Of a stretch of 7,470 nucleotides of DNA, positions 5,564 through 7,470 are shown one piece after another. The position numbers and the translations under genes are program-made. Positions within the stretch are counted from its first letter, which is position 1. The number at the start of each line of letters is the position of its first letter. This stretch comes from Treponema sp. UBA4692. GTDB lineage: Bacteria > Spirochaetota > Spirochaetia > Treponematales > Treponemataceae. The notes below the pieces were generated by a model. It was not told where the DNA came from. It ran no database searches and saw only the letters and a list, made by a program, of their open reading frames with translations. The DNA lies in the NCBI GenBank assembly GCA_002404895.1, contig DHKO01000055.1, forward strand, positions 1 through 7,470. Reading direction: 5' to 3'.

Positions 5564-6647
5564 ATTTTTTCGCCTCCTCTTTCATCCTGCTGATTCTTTC
5601 TTTAAGCTCCGCCGGCATTTCAACTTTCGGCGCGTCAGGATGCAAAAGCCACGTTGCCGCGCTGTGCGTCTCTGAAATCTTGAACATCGGAGGCTCAAGC
5701 CTGTCGTCAATGTTGAGCGCGTATGCGTTTCTTGGCGCGAAAGGGTCGCCTTGAACTTTGTGGAGAAGGTTCGGCGGAGACCCCGGAATTGTGTAGAGCC
5801 GGTCGCCTGTCGTCTCAAGGTCGGGCATTGCGGAAAGCAAGCCCCAAGTGTAAGGGTGCCGCGGGTCGTAGAAAATCTCGTCCGCTGTTCCGCTCTCCAC
5901 GATTTTTCCGGCGTACATCACGTTTATCCTGTCTGCCACTCTTGCCACAACGCCCATGTTGTGCGTGATGAAGATTACAGACAGGCTGCGCTTTTTCTGG
6001 ATTTCCTTGATAAGGTCGAGAATTTTCGCCTGAATTGTAACGTCAAGCGCGGTTGTCGGCTCGTCGCAGATTAGAAGCTCCGGGCTGCACGCAAGGGCGA
6101 TTGCAATAACGATTCTCTGCCTCATTCCGCCTGAAAGCTGATGGGGATAGTTCTTCATTCTTGCCTTCGCGTCCGTGATTCCGACCTCGTGCAGAAGCTT
6201 CAGGACTTTCTGGTAGGCCTCGCGCTTTGGAGTGTGGTAATGGTAAATCATTCCCTCCGCAATCTGCTTTCCGATGCTCATCGTAGGGTCAAGCGAAGTC
6301 ATCGGGTCCTGAAACACCATGGCGATGTTTTTTCCGTTGATGTTCCGCCTGATGTCGCGAGTCTTCATATTCAGGATGTCGTATTTTGTGTAAGTCTTGT
6401 TGTCAGGCTCCAGGCAGTTGTAGACGATTTCGCCTGAGTTCACAACCGCGTTCTTCGCGAGAATTCCCATCACGGTTTTTGTCGTGACGGATTTTCCAGA
6501 GCCTGACTCGCCCACAATCGCAAGAGTCTCGCCGCGCTTCAAGTCAAAGTCAACTCCGCGGATTGCGTTCACCATTCCTGCGGTCGTCTTGAACGAGATG
6601 TTCAGGTCTTTTACAGAAAGAATTGTGTCGTTTGTCATTTCGCCCAT
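5556..6647 (-). CDS. oppD: oligopeptide ABC transporter ATP-binding protein OppD
   Basis: 363 residues from the ATG at 6647; the frame is open upstream to a TTG at 6674, but that lies within oppC. Start chosen because AAGGAG (complement of 6655-6660) is 7 nt upstream; an ATG three codons on (6638) is spaced too far. Seen: Walker A GESGSGKS (46-53), Q-loop Gln113 in FQDPMTSLDP, signature LSGGMRQR (171-178), Walker B LLICDE (191-196), D-loop TALD (199-202), H-loop His229 in ITHN. The region before the Q-loop (about 76-105) seems some ten residues longer than in typical OppD (from memory). The C-terminal domain runs from HPYTWGLLSAMP through IPGSPPNL to EPPMFKISETH and TWLLHPDAPKVE, with GDPFAPRN where many homologues have a Cys-containing GCRFHPRC. 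Cytoplasmic; energises peptide import with OppF. It follows oppC by 1 nt. Confidence 0.92.
   Translation of the reverse strand: MGEMTNDTILSVKDLNISFKTTAGMVNAIRGVDFDLKRGETLAIVGESGSGKSVTTKTVMGILAKNAVVNSGEIVYNCLEPDNKTYTKYDILNMKTRDIRRNINGKNIAMVFQDPMTSLDPTMSIGKQIAEGMIYHYHTPKREAYQKVLKLLHEVGITDAKARMKNYPHQLSGGMRQRIVIAIALACSPELLICDEPTTALDVTIQAKILDLIKEIQKKRSLSVIFITHNMGVVARVADRINVMYAGKIVESGTADEIFYDPRHPYTWGLLSAMPDLETTGDRLYTIPGSPPNLLHKVQGDPFAPRNAYALNIDDRLEPPMFKISETHSAATWLLHPDAPKVEMPAELKERISRMKEEAKKYE
5573..5578 (-). promoter_or_regulatory. ribosome binding site of oppF
   Basis: AGGAGG on the minus strand, 9 nt before the oppF ATG and inside the last codons of oppD. Confidence 0.8.
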
Positions 6648-6648
6648 C

Positions 6649-7470
6649 TCACTGCTCCTTGAATTTCGGGTCAATCGCCTCGCGAAGTCCGTCTGCTAAG
6701 ATGTTGAAGCTGAGCATAAGAACCGCAAGAACCACAATCGGCGGAATAATCTGGTAGGGATGCGTTGTAAAGCTGTTGAAAGCGTCGCTTATGAGAGAGC
6801 CGAGCGAGCACTGCGGAACCGGAATTCCAAGGCCCACAAAGCTCAGGAAAGCCTCTGTGAAAATCGCCGTCGGAATAGAGAACATTGTCTGCGTGATTAC
6901 CTGGCCGTTTATGTTCGGAAGAATCTCGTGCAGAATTATAGAGAAATTGCCCGCCCCTAAAGTCCGCGAGGCAAGCACAAATTCCCGCTCCTTTAGATTC
7001 AGCATTTCAGCGCGCGCGATTCTCGACATTCCAATCCATTCAGTGATCATCAGCGCGAAGATGATTGTCGCAATTCCAGGCTTTAGAATCAGCATTAAAA
7101 GCGTGACGATTACAAGGCGCGGAATTCCGTTCACAATCTCCGCGAAACGCTGCATTGCAGAATCGGTCATTCCTCCGAAATATCCCGAGACAAGGCCGAA
7201 CGAAAGCCCGATAATCATATCGATTAGAACCGCCACGATTGAAATGTAGAGAGAGACTCTCGTTCCCATCCAAGTGCGCGTCCAGATGTCGCGTCCGAGA
7301 GTGTCCGAGCCGAACCAGTAATAGACGTTAGTGTCGCCGTTTTTCTCGTAGAGATTCGTCTTTCTGCTGCCTGACGTTGTTCTCATATTCTCGTCGCCGT
7401 TGAAAATCCCTAGCTTTTCAAGCCCCTGAATTCGAGGCGCGTAGTTTTTCTGTTCAAGATTCTGCTCTGA
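6649..7470 (-). CDS. oppC: oligopeptide ABC transporter permease OppC, 5' end beyond the window
   Basis: 273 visible residues of an inner-membrane permease. An ATG at 7386 is in frame but is not the start. The frame stays open to 7470 and those 28 codons (ending PRIQGLEKLGIFNGDEN) read like the conserved OppC region that precedes the family motif YYWFGSDTLGRDIWTR, so the N-terminal domain and first membrane helix lie off the right edge. Seen: a hydrophobic helix in VSLYISIVAVLIDMIIG, more helices around LVIVTLLMLIL, ATIIFALMITEW and MFSIPTAIFTEAFLSFVG, and a last one in PPIVVLAVLMLSFNILADG. The cytoplasmic EAA loop that docks the ATPases is seen as ASRTLGAGNFSIILHEILPN. The tail LREAIDPKFKEQ is typical. 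It heads the visible part of the operon; oppB, and perhaps the binding protein oppA, are expected upstream, outside the window. Confidence 0.9.
   Translation of the reverse strand, partial: SEQNLEQKNYAPRIQGLEKLGIFNGDENMRTTSGSRKTNLYEKNGDTNVYYWFGSDTLGRDIWTRTWMGTRVSLYISIVAVLIDMIIGLSFGLVSGYFGGMTDSAMQRFAEIVNGIPRLVIVTLLMLILKPGIATIIFALMITEWIGMSRIARAEMLNLKEREFVLASRTLGAGNFSIILHEILPNINGQVITQTMFSIPTAIFTEAFLSFVGLGIPVPQCSLGSLISDAFNSFTTHPYQIIPPIVVLAVLMLSFNILADGLREAIDPKFKEQ
6655..6660 (-). promoter_or_regulatory. ribosome binding site that sets the oppD start
   Basis: AAGGAG on the minus strand, within the last codons of oppC, 7 nt before the ATG at 6647. It favours MGEMTNDTIL as the N-terminus. Confidence 0.75.

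Noticed and set aside
6776..7249. 157-codon plus-strand frame opposite oppC
   Set aside because: Antisense shadow of a conserved permease; its composition follows from the codon use of oppC.

Overview
The window looks like chromosomal DNA from a host-associated or rumen-type spirochaete, most likely a Treponema relative. This rests on a short-signal-peptide beta-barrel outer membrane protein ending in phenylalanine, a lipoprotein with a relaxed (spirochaete-like) lipobox, moderate base composition with AT-rich intergenic DNA, and strong AGGAG-type ribosome binding sites. The genus is an inference; there is no rRNA or other marker gene here.

Layout, left to right. (1) 20-1045, plus strand: a full-length PfkB-family 2-keto-3-deoxygluconate kinase (kdgK). 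It is followed by two tandem hairpins, one overlapping its stop codon, and an intrinsic terminator at 1175-1208. (2) 1366-2460, plus: a secreted outer membrane beta-barrel protein with its own candidate promoter (1242-1270), a leader of about 90 nt and a strong terminator (2494-2527). (3) 2938-4347, plus: a serine-rich, cysteine-containing predicted beta-helix lipoprotein of unknown function. Direct copies of an unexplained dispersed repeat lie on either side of it (copy A 2542-2685, copy B 4437-4625). (4) 4631 to the right edge, minus: three genes of an oligopeptide ABC transporter in operon order oppC (cut by the edge), oppD and oppF, joined by a 1-nt gap and an 8-nt overlap. Copy B begins 5 nt beyond the oppF stop, in the convergent junction between the lipoprotein gene and the opp operon.

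How the parts fit: kdgK serves uronate/pectin breakdown (KDG to KDPG), the beta-barrel protein is a likely outer membrane channel, and OppCDF drives peptide import across the inner membrane. This suits a fermentative gut or rumen organism living on plant polymers and peptides. The lipoprotein is probably surface or periplasmic.

The least explained structure is the dispersed repeat. It contains a 45-bp unit present once in copy A and twice in copy B, plus several short palindromes. Read on the minus strand, the 45-bp step keeps an open frame of 15-residue repeats. The two copies bracket the lipoprotein gene as direct repeats. Three start calls were refined by eye: the lipoprotein starts at 2938, oppD starts at 6647, and oppC continues past the window edge rather than starting at 7386.
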